Counted from the stretch's first letter, positions 28,304 through 40,349 are shown. The stretch is 64,000 nucleotides of DNA from Iris pallida (GCA_029216955.1 JANAVB010023996.1:16007173-16071172); one strand, 5' to 3'. Translations and numbers: made by a program. Notes: generated by a model not told the origin, from the sequence alone.

Positions 28304-31300
28304 ATGGGTTCTTTCAGTCCACTTATGGTTATTCTTAAAGAAAACAAACTTACTGGACCTAATTATATTGACTGGAAACGTAATTTGGATATTGTTCTGA
28401 CTACTGAGGAGTACAAATATGTACTTGTTGAGGAATGCCCACCTAAGCCTGATGCTAACTATGATGAAGAGGTCAAAGAGGCTTATAAGGAGTGGAAAAA
28501 GGCAGATGAGATGGCGCGGTGTTACATTCTGGCATCTATGTCAAATGTACTGCAACATCAGCATCAGGCCATGGCCACAGCTTATGACATGATGTATAAC
28601 CTCATGGAACTCTTCGGACATCAGAGTAAAGCAGCTAGGCAGTTTGCTATGAAATGTTTGATGAATACAAAAATGGCTGAGGGTACACCAGTAAGGGATC
28701 ATGTTCTCAAGATGATGGGTCATCTGAATGAGATGGAGATCCTTGGAGCTAAAATCGATGGGGAATCCCAGGTCGATATCATTCTCGGGACTCTGTCTAA
28801 AAGTTTTGACAATTTCTGCCTTAATTATAACATGAACAAAAGGTTGTATAGTTTGGCAGAACTTGCAAAAGAGCTACAGGATGTTGAATCTCTCTTTAGG
28901 CAGAGTGGTCATGTTTTTGTTTCTGAAAAGGCTTCTACTTCTAAGCCAAAAGGCGGTAAGAAGAAGAATAACATTCAAAAACAGGCAAACTTAGCAAAGA
29001 AGGGCATGGGACCTCAAGGCGCGGTAAAAAAGCCGAAAGGTAAATGTTTCAAGTGCAAAGGGTCAGGACATTAGAAGACTGATTGTCCACTTCTCAAACA
29101 AGGGAACAAAGAAGGTATATCTCATTTACTAGTAGTTGAAACATGTTTAGCGGTGTTATCTACCGGCACCTGGTGTGTAGATACAGGAGCCACTAATCAT
29201 GTCTGCAATACATTGCAGTGGTTCCAGAAAACCAGACGGCTCAGTGATGGAGAGATATGCTTGTTCATGGGTGATGCTACAAAAGTATCGGTCGTTGCAT
29301 TAGGAGATGTTACTTTATCTTTTGGTAGAAATAAGTCTTTGACATTGAGAGATTGTCTTTATGCACCTTCACTTAGAAGGAATTTAGTTTCTATTTCTAT
29401 GTTAGTTAAGGATGGATATTCAGTTTATTTTAATGACATTATTGTTATTAAAAAGAATAAATATTTTATCTGTTCTGGTGCATTAGTTGATAATTTGTAT
29501 GTCATTAATCCTATTTCACCCATAATGCAACTTATGGAAATGAATAATATGTCATCTAACTTAAATAAGAGAAAAAACCTTCTTGTATGAACCAAACATA
29601 TCTTTGGCACTTGCGATTGGGGCATATTAACCTAAGAAGGATTCAAAGACTGGTTGAAGATGGACCTTTAAGTTCATTGGAAGTGGAGGCACTACCACTC
29701 TGTGAATTCTCCTTGGAAGGTAAAATGACCAAAAGGCCTTTTACGACAAAGGGGTATAGGGTCAAAGATGTGTTAGAATTGGTTCATTCTGATTTGTGTG
29801 GACCCATGACTATCCAAGCTAGAGGTGGCTTTGAATATTTTGTCACATTTATTGATGATTTTTTAAGGCATGGATATATTTATTTGATGTGCCGTAAGTC
29901 TGAGTGCTTTGAGAAATTCAAAGAGTACAAGGCTGAAATGGAGAAACATCATAAAAATATATTAAGTCATTACGATCAGATCGTGGTGGCGAGTACCTCT
30001 TTGGAGAGTTTAGAGATTATTTATCAAAGGCTGGGATTGCATCCCAATTGACTGTACCTGGAACGCCCCAATAGAATGGTGTAGCTGAAAGAAGGAATAG
30101 AACTCTTATAGAGATGGTTAGATCAATGATGAGTTATTCGGATTTGCCAGATTCGTTTGGGGGATATGCCTTAGTGACTGCAGCTTATATTTTGAACTTG
30201 GTTCATTCTAAGTCTGTACCTCTTTCTCCCACAGAGCTGTAGATTGGGCGTAAGCCTAGTTTGAAACATGTTCGCATTTAGGGTAGTCCAGCACATGTGC
30301 TGAATGGGAAAGCAGATAAGTGGGAATCTCGTACAGAAGTACGCTTGTTTGTAGGCTATCCAAGATGAACGAAAGGAGGTTTATTTTATAGTCCTAAGGA
30401 TCAGAAGGTCATTGTTAGCACCAATGCCCGATTCTTAGAGGAAGACTATGTGATGAACCATAAACCCACAAGTAGAGTTGTTCTAGAAGAACTGATACGT
30501 GAGACACCAAGTACTTTAGTACCAACAGTACAAGAGGATGAACCATAAATAACTGCACAACGTGTCACAAATGTTATACCACAACCGATAGTGCCTCGTC
30601 ATAGTGGGAGGGTTGTGGTACAACCTTATAGATATATGTTCTTGGGATAGTCGTCAGACTTCGTCCCTGAGGAACAAGATTATTATCCCTGTACCTACAA
30701 TAAAGTACTCCAAGATAAAGATGCAGAGTCTTGGCAAAAAGTAATGGTATCTGAAATAGAATCTGCGAATTCTAATCAGGTCTAGAAGCTTGTAGAACCA
30801 CCCGTTGGTGTAAAAGCTATTGGATGCAAGTGGATCTATAAGAGAAAAAGAGGATCAGACGGTAAGGTTGAAACCTTTAAAGGTCGGCTTGTAGCAAAAG
30901 GTTTTACTCAAAGAGAGGGTATCGATTATGAGAAAACCTTTTCTCCTGTAGCCATGCTTAAGTCTATTCGAATTCTTTTATCTATTACAGCTCATCTGGA
31001 TTATGAGATTTGGCAAATAGATGTCAAGACAGCTTTCCTTAATGGAAGTCTTGAGAAAGACATCTATATAAAGCAACCAGATGGGTTCATTGAAAAGGGC
31101 CAGGAGCATCTTGTTTGTAAGCTCAAGAAGTCCATTTATGGACTTAAGCAAGCTTTCAGATCTTGGAACATATGTTTTGATCAGGTGATAAAATTTTATA
31201 GATTTGATCAATGTCAGGATGAATCATGTGTATACAGAAAGTGTGACAAAAACGTGGTGGTGTTCCTAGTACTTTATGTGGATGACATCTTGCTCAGTGG

Positions 31301-32260
31301 CAACAATGTGAAGGTATTATCTGATGTAAGGGTATGGTTATCCAAACAGTTTGATATAAAGGACTTGGGAGAAGTAGGTCACATCCTTGGGATCAAAGTT
31401 CTACGAGATCGCAAGAAAAGGATGTTGGGCTTATCCCAAGCTTCCTATATTGATACTGTACTAACTCGTTTTAGTATGCAAAATTCTAAGAAAGGTTTCT
31501 TACCTTTTAGACATGGAATTGCTCTATCAAAGGAGCAGTGTCCGAGGACACCTAAAGAGATAGAGAACATAAAGGCAGTTCCTTGTGCTTCAGCTGTAGG
31601 AAGCTTAATGTATACAATACTATGTAAGAGACCAGACATCGGCTTTGCCGTAGGCATGGTCAGCAGATATCAGTCTAACCCAGGACAAGAGCACTGGACT
31701 GCTGTAAAGCATATTTTGAAGTACCTGAAAAGGACTAAAGAGTATATGCTAGTTTACCAGGCAGATAGTTTAGTTCCCTTGGGGTATATAGACTCAGATT
31801 TTCAGTTAGATAGGGATTCCAGGAAATCTACCTCAGGTTATGTGTTTACTTTGGGAGGTGGAGCCATTGTGTGGAGGAGTATCAAGCAAAATGTATTGCC
31901 GATTCCACCATGGAAGCCGAGTATGTGGTAGCCTCTGAGGTAGCCAAAGAAGCAGTTTGGCTCAGAAACTTTCTGTTGGACTTGGATGTGGTACCTAGTA
32001 TACCTAAGTCTATTATACTTTATTGTGATAATAGTGGTACAGTTGCAAACTCGAAGGAACCACTAGTCCATAAGACAGGCAAACACATTGAGCGCAAGTA
32101 CCACGTGATACGAGATTTCATAAAGAAAGGAAAAGTTGTTATGATCAAGATAGCATCAGCCGACAACCTAGCTGATCCCTTTACAAAGAGCTTACCAGCT
32201 AAGGCTTTTGACAGTCATATTGAGGGAATGGGAGTCATATGTGTAGCAGCATGGCTTTAA
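28304..32260 (+). pseudogene. gag-pol: Copia gag-pol polyprotein, interrupted by stops and frameshifts
   Basis: Gag (28304-29074) has the UBN2-type capsid region (KLTGPNYIDW, LGTLSKSFDN) and a zinc knuckle CFKCKGSGH whose next codon is TAG where Trp is usual. Protease carries CVDTGATNH (about 29174-29200). A one-base frameshift near 29580 leads into integrase, with HLRLGHIN and VTFIDDF; the expected CxxC is damaged (CEFS). A second frame change near 29960 is followed by RSDRGGEY, GVAERRNRT and several stops (30076, 30241, 30280, 30366, 30547, 30649, 30783). Reverse transcriptase includes QIDVKTAFLNG, IYGLKQAF and YVDDILL (about 31275). RNase H follows, with a one-base loss near 31886 before DSTMEAEY, and ends with ASADNLADPFTKSL. 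The domain order is diagnostic of Ty1/copia. Confidence 0.94.
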
Positions 32261-32311
32261 GTATAAGTGGGAGATTTGTAACAGTATACTGAAAAGCAAT
32301 GCTTTGAGTAT

Positions 32312-32322
32312 AAGTGGGAGAT
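32312..32322 (+). promoter_or_regulatory. Polypurine tract of the copia element
   Basis: AAGTGGGAGAT sits directly before the 3' LTR and primes plus-strand synthesis in Ty1/copia elements. A near copy ending at 32275 may be an older duplicate. Confidence 0.85.
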
Positions 32323-33589
32323 TGTTAGGGTTATATACTAAAAGCATCACTTTTGTAGTAACCTTATTTCATTAAATTTTGAATGAGAATCATATGGGCA
32401 AATATTTGCATATTGTATTTGTTGTAAGTGTTAATGCAAATGTCTGATATTCTATATTGTAGATAATATGGTGTGTGGTGTCACACAAAAGTTCATATTA
32501 TCAGTTTCCTATGGAGTATATAAATAGTTTACAACCTAGATAGACTTGGACAATCTATTAGAAAGGTTGTAGTGTAATCTGGTATTAGTCTATCTTGACT
32601 ATAGGTTTACACTAATACACTTTATGTGTATTGAACAAGACCACTTGAGGTTGTTCTCTTTTTACTGACTACATAAGAGAACAAACATCTTTGTTATTAT
32701 GGATGCTTGTGCTCTTAATCCGGATATAATAACGGACATGTATATGCAGTGTGCATTACTTTGACTCATAAAAGAGTGAGATTCATTATGGATCAACAAC
32801 CTCTATGAATTGGGTAATAACATTGTATGTATGATGGGCTGTTGATTATAAATAGAATCCATGTCCCGATATATCGGTTTGATGATGTCCTCTTAAGGAG
32901 CTCATAAGGATTGTCATGTAAACCCTGCAGGGGGATTATATCGATATGACAAATAAAGTTGAGCGGTACTACTTAAGGATAAAAGATGTCGAATCAATAT
33001 AGTTGTCAATAACTTAATTTGATCGACGGACATACGATATCTTAACATGGGGAGCCAAACGAGCATATAATAAAAGAAGCCCACAAACATAATTTGGGAT
33101 TAGGGAGGTAGTGCAACAATAGCTCTTTAGTGGACCGAGCTATTGTTAATGGGCCTGGATTGTGTGTTCGGGCTGAACACAGGATATCCAGATCTGTTAG
33201 GAAGCCTAACCCTAATTTCTCCACATGGTCCCTGCCGTAACCTATATATCCTCTATTCTCTGGCTGCCAAATTACTGATCAGAAATCTAAAATTTTCTAT
33301 AAATTCGTAATTCACGTAAGGAGAGAAAGAGAGGGCTGCCAAGGAGAAGAAAAGGTTAGGAGATCGTCGCCCATACGACGTCCAACTCGAGGAAGGAATA
33401 CGTGCAGAAGATCTTAGGATCGTCCGCTCAAGATTGCCAGGAATTACTTGTCTCCTTTCTGCCGCAGGTATAATTCGTGAACCCTAGTTTCTGCCTATGA
33501 AGGGTTAGAACACGTATTAGATCTGTTTAACTTTCTATGGATCAATACGCACACCAAAGAAAGGGTCTTGGAAATCTCCAGTTCCAGCA
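32323..33589 (+). mobile_element. 3' LTR of the copia element
   Basis: Runs from TGTTAGGG to CAGTTCCAGCA and is nearly collinear with the 5' LTR; differences are mainly transitions. Followed by acttg (33590-33594), the right target-site duplication. Confidence 0.93.
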
Positions 33590-34199
33590 ACTTGTACACG
33601 TGTAACTCACCTCTGAATGAACAAATCTGGGTTTTTAATTTTGGTTTGGTATTCGAATTTGGGTTGGACTAGAATTATCAGTTTACTGATACTCCTTGAT
33701 ACTGCGTTCAAGTATATGAAACCTGATATTATTTGATGTTGAAAACTAAGTTTTGAATTGAGATATGATAAACTGAACTGGGTTTTGGGTTTTCAATTGA
33801 ATTTGGACTTCGAATTCATTTTCTTATTATACTGCTCATCCTTGATTTTCAGAGATAACTGAGATTGGTTTATGGCTTGATTTACAATTTGGTTTGAAGG
33901 AATGATGTATTCACTGTTATTTGGTTTCCAGTTTTGGGGATAATTAGAGATTAGCTTGTATTCCAAGTGGTTATCATGATTAACTGAGTTTTAAATGTTA
34001 GCTGAGTTTTATTGAAGTTCATTTATGAGTTGATTTGATTTTGAATGTAAATACCTGAGAATTTCCAAGTTACTTGTGTTTCACTGATTTGTTGGCACCA
34101 ATTACATATGATTTCCTATATATCAGTTGGGTCTAATTGCTAGGGTTCATGGTGGTTGTGTCTAACATTGGTTTTTCAATGTGTTAGGACTGTCAAATC

Positions 34200-34640
34200 T
34201 GGATTAATGTTCGGTCACACATTTTTACACTGTTCTCACATCACATGTAGACACACACATGTTTACACATATTGAGAATTTAGACACATTAATCCCTATG
34301 TGTTACACACACACACACTACACATGGCTAACCTGAAACTGAAATTGAGACACCACTGATTCATTACACACACACTATATCCTGTGCATTGATACCTGAG
34401 AATGATTTCACACACAAAACTGATTAACCTGAGACTTACTCCCCCATGTTAAAACTGTTCCTGAGAACCACATTGGTTCACTTGACACACACATCTATGA
34501 CAGCCACATACACACACATCTACACTACTAAATCTGAAAATCTGAGATTGGTTTGACACACACAGAAATCTGTAGACACACACCCTACTGCCACTTGCAC
34601 ACTGATTTACCCACACACTCACACACTCTCCCACACACAG
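34200..34640. repeat. CA-rich stretch in solo LTR B
   Basis: Clusters of cacacac and acacac words separated by unrelated sequence, with no regular longer unit. Confidence 0.6.
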
Positions 34641-35998
34641 GACCCCATCCCTTTTCTCTATAACAAGCCCTAATCCCCTTGTTGTTACAGTTGATTTGAT
34701 GTATTGGGTTTATTGATTGGGATATGTATAACATAAATGTTGATATGTATTGTTAGGATGTATTATGTATGTAGAGTTAGATAGTGAGGATATCTGAGTT
34801 TGAGTAGAGGGTAAGTGATGGGTTAGAGTGGGTTGAATCGAGTCACAGAGGTTATGCGAGTATGCTTATATGTATATGTATATACATTATGGTAATGTAT
34901 TGTATATATGTAACCTGGTGTGGTAGTTAGAGGGAAGGATATGAGAGTTGGCCTTGGCTTGGACTTAGTAGCTAGGTATGGCTGGGTTTGAGTTAGTTTA
35001 GGATGTATGCAAATGTGGTTATATAGTGTATGGGTCAATTAAGCATAGGGGAGTGAGGTAGTGTGGGTTGGTTGTTGGTCTCATATATGTACAAATGGTA
35101 GGTATAAGCTTTACATTTTAATATATTGGTTAGTCATTGGTAGGTGCACCTATGTAATGGATATATAAATATACGCAAGTATGAATGCAAGTTGTATGTA
35201 AGGTGATGCAATGTTCAATGTTAACATAAATCCTATACTTACCTCATGTACCCCTTACACTATGTCTCTACACATTGCTATGGCACTATGTTGACACTAT
35301 CACTATGACACTAGTTCACATTGATGCATGTTGCACTTGGCCATTTTCCTACATGACCACTCACCCCTTATCTCTCCATATAAATGTTGTGTGAGATTAG
35401 CTTAGCTTGTTTTGTCTTGTGCTTGTATTTGATTGCCAGCCTAAGCTTGGTTAGGCCTAGTGAGACTTGTAAGATTTATCTGGCTTAGGTTGACCTAGTT
35501 GACCTTGTTTGACTAGTGTGGTTGACTAGAGTTGACCAAGTGTTGACTTTAGTCTAGTTTGACCTAGACAGTATGCAGATGCATTGTACATTTCATCTAT
35601 CATCCCCTGTATAAGTCTTGACTTGTATTGCTCTATATAGGAGTCAGATACCTCATCTCGAACAGTACATTTACTACAGCTATTCAGATACCAGGCGAGT
35701 ACATTCTCTGATCATTTCATAACTTGCTTAGGATTATATTTCTGCTCTAGTTTAACTTATTTGATGCTGTCACGATATTATCACGGATTGGTACTATATG
35801 GATCCCTACATTGAGATGTTATCCTCCTCGGGAGCATCAGATACATCATGTCGTATATTTTATGTACATCATGTATTCCTTGCTCTCATGTTATTCATGT
35901 TTCTCATGTGCTTCATGCTCGTTCATGCATGCTCGTGTACTCTCATGTGCTCTCATGCTCGGTCATGTTTCTCATGTATCTCATGTATAACATATACT

Positions 35999-36106
35999 TT
36001 ATGTGCACCCATTTATAGGCCTTCATGTGAAATTTATGTGCACTCATTTATGAGCCCTCATGTATACTTCATGTGCACCCATCTATGGGCTTTCATGTGT
36101 AAATCA
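35999..36106. repeat. Three imperfect copies of a 34-36 bp unit
   Basis: The unit contains atgtgcaccca followed by ttcatgtg and recurs three times in tandem within LTR B. Looser catg-rich sequence extends on the left from about 35870. Confidence 0.75.
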
Positions 36107-36910
36107 TGTACGTAACATAACTTATCTGGATCCTTGTGTATTGATTGGGGTATGGGGGAGTATAAATAGTCATGTGAACAATTCCAAAGTAGTATATCCA
36201 TGTGCACCTCTTTAGTATATTTATGTGCAAATCCAGCCGTTCACATGTCAACTTTGTACTCTAAATCACTAGTCACTGGTAGCTCTCTACTTATAGTAGA
36301 TATTTCTATTACAGTTCTCTCTCTATTTACATCATGTACTTTCTTTCAGTTTCATGTATCGTACTCTCTTGCATGTTTATATTTTCTAACCTGTTATGAT
36401 CTGCGTGAGATGTATTGTGCTCGCTCCCGTCCTGACTGGACCTGTTGAAAATTTTATAGAGGATGATGAGGCTCTGGTGTCTACCTATTATGGTATAGCT
36501 ATAGACAACACTTGTGACTTGGACCCACTTGCAGTAGAGGATCTGCCACCAGTGGTTTAGACTGCTAGCTTAGACTCTTACCATGTCTTCTTATTGATAC
36601 ATTATTGTATATCTTGGGAGTTTGTTTTATCTGGATGTTTGTGGAGATGTTATCATAGACACTTAGACTTCTTTCTATTGTATCTCTTTTGTGGATTCGT
36701 TCATATCGATCTATCATTTTATCGTATTCTACCTTAGATGTGATTGAGACTGTATTTACTATGTCACCTCCATTCGGAGTGTATATACTTTACAGGTACC
36801 TTTTATATTGTTAGATGATTGACCTAGGACAATGTTCTACCGCCGACACTGCGGCGTAGGCTGGACGTACCCACTTCTCGTACCCTTACTCTAGGGTGCG
36901 GGTTGTGACA

Positions 36911-38237
36911 GATCTTGGACGGCTCCCCAATCAGATTACCCTCGGTATCAAGAAGCTGAAAGATGGTGTTCCGATCCAGTCTGGTGCGAATGACATCATA
37001 GAAGAACTTGGTACATCGGTCGCCATTCTTAAGCTAGGAGCATTAAGTGCGCTGAGCCGCACTAATCTTCTTCTGAAGTCGCAGAGTATTGACTTTTCCA
37101 ATCAGCTCCTTCTCTCTAGCCGCAAGGTCCCCATTTAATATGTCGGATTGCATGGAATGTTGGATTACCCGAAGCTTCATCTCCTTATCTTCAAGAGAGG
37201 ACTTGGGCAAACTCTTCACCCAAGTCCGTAGTGCCTTCTTCGTGTGCTTGAGCCGGTGTACCATCTAATACTGAACAGTCCCCACCACCTGATGAGCAAC
37301 ACCCTCCATAATTGCCTCTGTGTAACCCTCCGAGAGAAACCAGTTGTTGTTGTACCGGAAGGGACGGGGCCGCACTAAGGGGCTGGAAGTAAATTCAACC
37401 CTGATAGGAGAATGATCACTCGTCCCAACGGCCAACCCCTCAGCCAGAGAATGAGGAAAGCGGCGGAACCACTCCCCGTTGTAAGGGCTCTATCCAACTG
37501 ACAAGCAACCCTGTTCCTAATTGACTTGTTGTGCTAGGTCCAGATATATCCCGAACGAGATAGACTCTGAAGGCCCGACTAAAGAAGGCAACTTTGGAAA
37601 TCCTGCAAGATCGAATCTGGAATCGGTCTGCCATCTATCTTGTCCCCTCTGTGTAGAAGGGCGTTGAGGTCACCCATCAGAAGGAGGAAGAGGTGTTAGG
37701 AATCTGCAACAGTCGCCCCAGTAGCAATATCACTCCATAATGCCTCATGATGTCTTCTATCATTGTAGTCGTAAACCGCTTCCAGTAAGAACTGAAAACC
37801 ACCTTTATTCGTAAAAATGATGGTAATCAGCTGCTCTGACATCAAGATCAAGTCTCCATCCCAACACTTCGAGCTCCATCTGACCCAGATTCTTGCCATG
37901 TCGCAAATCGCAAAGCTGTGTATCTAGACCCAATGAGTGGGAGTCCGACGGGCAAGAGTCTTATCCCCTTTATTTTAGTTTCCAGCCGAACAGAGATGTC
38001 GTACTTCTTCCTGTGTAAAACTCCATAAATCTCCCTCCATCTCCCTAGCGAACACGTACTCCTTACTTTCCAGGCTATAATCGTCATTAATTATTAAGGA
38101 AGGGGTTCCCCTGTAAGTCACCTGGACTGGTACCCGAGGGTGGTACCACTTTCGTCTCTGTCATATCCTCCTCCACCTCGACAGTAGGGACAAACTGGGT
38201 GGGGGACTGAGTAAGCATCAGGGCCCAGGCTGGATTG
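36911..38237 (-). pseudogene. LINE ORF2 endonuclease region and link to RT
   Basis: From 38087 downward the translation begins MTIIAWKV, the usual start of plant L1 ORF2 and of the apurinic-like endonuclease domain. Next come REIYGVLHRKKYDI and ETKI, then MGDLNALL (the Asp/Asn pair of the exonuclease-endonuclease fold, about 37645-37665) and LGTSDHSPI (the SDH catalytic motif, about 37405-37430). These residues nick target DNA for reverse transcription. Several frameshifts and stops break the frame, for example near 37990, 37700 and 37265. The piece ends within EPSK at the insertion site of LTR B and resumes at 13603. The spacer 38088-38237 between the ORF1 stop and ORF2 holds no gene. Confidence 0.87.
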
Positions 38238-38451
38238 TCAACACAAAGCTCCTCCCTGTAACAGGGATAAGTCTACCCCACTAGTGGAACCATCCCGCAA
38301 AGGACCCGCACGCCTCTTCCTGCTGTAAACTTGCCCACCAGCCGATCCGCCATCTCCCCGCTCCTCCCTTCCCGTAGTCACCATGCCTCTGGTGACCATG
38401 CTCCTCTGTGCCGAGAAGACGACCAAAGCTCTACCAGAAGGGGCCGCCTGC
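38238..38451 (-). pseudogene. LINE ORF1 C-terminal tail
   Basis: This short frame ends at a TGA at 38238. It continues in frame from the ORF1 piece at 53949 upward when one copy of the target-site duplication is dropped. The tail is basic (SRKRRAGP) and low in complexity, as usual for the end of plant L1 ORF1. This in-frame join is the best evidence that the Tat element landed inside an existing LINE. Confidence 0.85.
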
Positions 38452-39266
38452 TGTAGAAGCATGAAAAATTTTGGCAGACTTGACAACCATGCACCCAAGC
38501 CAGGGAAGACACATGTGCCTAAGTCACTAATGAAGACATATGCGCCCAAGTCACCAATGAAGACACATGTGCCCAAGTCACCAATGAAGACATATGCGCC
38601 CAAGCTACCAGTGAGGTCATATGCGCCCTAGTCACGAGTGAAGCCATATGTCGATGCACCCATTCCAGACTACAACAAAAGGGGGCACATAGCCCCATTT
38701 CAGGCTATGCGCCCAAGCCAGAATAGCCCCTGACTCGGTCAAACCCACGATCAAAATGTGCACCGAAGCATACGGTCACGTCAGTATCCACAAGCAGTCG
38801 TACACTGAAGCATGCGGCCACGTCAACACCACGATCAACACACGATCACACATTCTGCATGCGCCTACGTCCTATGCGCCCAAAGCAGGACTATGCGCCC
38901 ATATGAAAACCAGTGTAATCCCTCATGTGGGCGTATAACAATATTTTAGCACAAGAACAACTATAAAAAGGGGTCTTATACCACTTCAAAACACAGAACG
39001 GAGAGCATTTTCAAGAGCCAAATTGCTGCACTTTTTGCCAGTGAGCCGAGAGTTAGCAATTTTCTTAGGTTTTCTTCTACTTTTGTAATCGGAGTGTCAA
39101 CCGAGTAAAGGAGCAACTGTCGCTCGATCTCTATCGTCTCATTTTCCAGAATTCTTTTTATACTCGGGGATCCTCAGTACAGGATCTCTGAGGCGTACTC
39201 GATTTATGGTGCCTTGTGCCAATAAGAAAAGACAGCATTTCTTCTTCTTTTTTATGTGTGTCCACA
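38452..39266 (+). mobile_element. 5' LTR of the Tat element
   Basis: Starts TGTAGAAGCATG and ends GTGTGTCCACA. The U3 begins with tandem 27-bp units carrying ATGCGCCCA (about 38490-38630). TATAAAAA is at 38962-38969. Confidence 0.93.
38962..38969 (+). promoter_or_regulatory. TATA box of the Tat 5' LTR
   Basis: caacTATAAAAAgggg is identical in the 3' LTR at 53649-53656. It lies about 300 bases before the LTR end and matches the plant TATA consensus well. Confidence 0.8.
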
Positions 39267-39270
39267 AAAA

Positions 39271-39288
39271 TGGCGACTCTGCTGGGGA
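39271..39288 (+). promoter_or_regulatory. Primer-binding site, tRNA-Arg type
   Basis: TGGCGACTCTGCTGGGGA lies four bases after the LTR. It closely resembles the arginine-tRNA complement reported for Ogre/Tat elements, with one apparent difference. Confidence 0.8.
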
Positions 39289-39393
39289 CTACCTTTTCCT
39301 CTGACGAAAGGGTAGTGACGCAATCTGATACGCAAAGTGGGGAGCACTCAGAAGATGTTGATCGTGAAGTTCGATCAATAGGCGTTCGAAGAG

Positions 39394-40179
39394 ATGCTCT
39401 CGAGGGACGGCTCTACTCCCTCAAAATCAGCGAAGCCAAACAAGTCTCGCAAGACTTGGCTTTCGAAGGGTTATAGTGCATATCCTGCCAGTGTCATAGC
39501 AGATGTACAACTGAAGGACTCTGTCACATGGGCGCATGGCTCTGTCACAGAAGCTCCACAAATGAAGAAGGCTCACACCGTTCTGGGCTCTACTAGCCCA
39601 GCAACTTCTCTCTTGTGCAATCAACAACAGAGAGTTCAACACTCGAGACTTGGTAACGAAAAATACTATGATGTCAAGAATCGGAGTGTTCGACACTCTG
39701 GGAAAACTCAACAAGGCTCACAAACGAAGGAGGTGAAGCTGGAAGAAAATAGCGCTGTTCCACCAAACATGCGCCTAAAGCTATACGCCCAAGGGGGTCT
39801 GTGGGCGCATAACTCTGGCCAGAAGACTTCTGTCTTCGACAAATTATGTATCCAGGGTCATGCGCCTAAGGCTATACGCCCAAGCTCAACTGACCCATAC
39901 TATGCACCCACTTCGAGGAAGCTTAGACATGCTGCCAAGAAGCATGCACCCAAAGGCAGATTCCAGGGCCTATGCGTCCACAGCAAAAAGACAGGCCCCA
40001 ATACGTATAGTACGAGGCTGTCTTCAAGGTCATCACAAGACTTAGGTGTGGGGGTTTCCCCTGTACGTGAACTAAGTCCAGATGTACCAACTCTCCTTAC
40101 AAACCCATATGCAAAGCTCGGCGATGCATGTGACATGCATTTTATGGCAAAACTCTCTTCCGCTGACTTACGCGTCTAA
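39394..40179 (+). CDS. Hypothetical leader ORF upstream of Tat gag (261 codons)
   Basis: An open frame in the long leader encodes a basic, Ser/Lys-rich product that resembles nothing I recognise. Part of it is the translation of the ATGCGCCCA-type motif (HAPK, YAPT, YAQG words). Ogre elements are known to carry an extra ORF before gag, so this could be a relic of one. It may equally be an open stretch created by a repeat whose period preserves frame. It ends about 170 bases before the likely gag start. Confidence 0.3.
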   Translation: MLSRDGSTPSKSAKPNKSRKTWLSKGYSAYPASVIADVQLKDSVTWAHGSVTEAPQMKKAHTVLGSTSPATSLLCNQQQRVQHSRLGNEKYYDVKNRSVRHSGKTQQGSQTKEVKLEENSAVPPNMRLKLYAQGGLWAHNSGQKTSVFDKLCIQGHAPKAIRPSSTDPYYAPTSRKLRHAAKKHAPKGRFQGLCVHSKKTGPNTYSTRLSSRSSQDLGVGVSPVRELSPDVPTLLTNPYAKLGDACDMHFMAKLSSADLRV

Positions 40180-40349
40180 ATTATAAGCATAAAGCGAGGG
40201 AGGATACAACAATTCATGATATACATCCGTGTACCAGTATTGTCATCAACTGTTGCTGCTCCAAAGCAACGAGAGTGCCTCAGAGGCAGTCCGTGTTTCA
40301 ACGACTGCATTGCTATGACGATGAAAAGCTGCTGTGTATTTCATCCAAC

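Larger units (their letters stand above)
15135..33589 (+). mobile_element. Ty1/copia retrotransposon, degenerate, interrupted by a Tekay element
   Basis: Two LTRs of about 1.26 kb (15135-16396 and 32323-33589) start TGTTAGGG and end CAGCA. Perfect acttg duplications flank the whole (15130-15134 and 33590-33594). An exact tRNA-iMet primer site follows the 5' LTR, and a purine tract AAGTGGGAGAT precedes the 3' LTR. The internal order gag, protease, integrase, reverse transcriptase, RNase H is that of Ty1/copia. A complete Tekay element sits in the untranslated leader. Without it the copia is about 7.8 kb. The clade within copia is not certain. Confidence 0.95.
13604..36910 (+). mobile_element. 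Solo LTR B (about 4.8 kb), interrupted by a copia element
   Basis: The element starts TCTAACACCCAATTTTC at 13604 (probably TG mutated to TC) and ends GGGTTGTGACA at 36910. A perfect gatct duplication flanks it (13599-13603 and 36911-36915). Removing the copia insertion leaves 13604-15134 plus 33595-36910, about 4.85 kb. It has no gag-pol and no second copy of its own ends, so I read it as a solo LTR. The left part is AT-rich with cytosine-poor flanks. The right part has a CA-rich stretch (34200-34640), a weak TATA candidate at 35634-35640 and a small minisatellite at 35999-36106. ORFs such as 35798-36115 look like chance. Confidence 0.72.

Noticed and set aside
13604..36910. Reading insertion B as a complete LARD
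   Set aside because: No second copy of its own terminal sequence is found, so a solo LTR is the simpler call.
38383..38631. Plus-strand ORF with nine-residue repeats at the Tat LTR start
   Set aside because: It is the translation of the 27-bp LTR repeat and crosses the LINE/LTR boundary.
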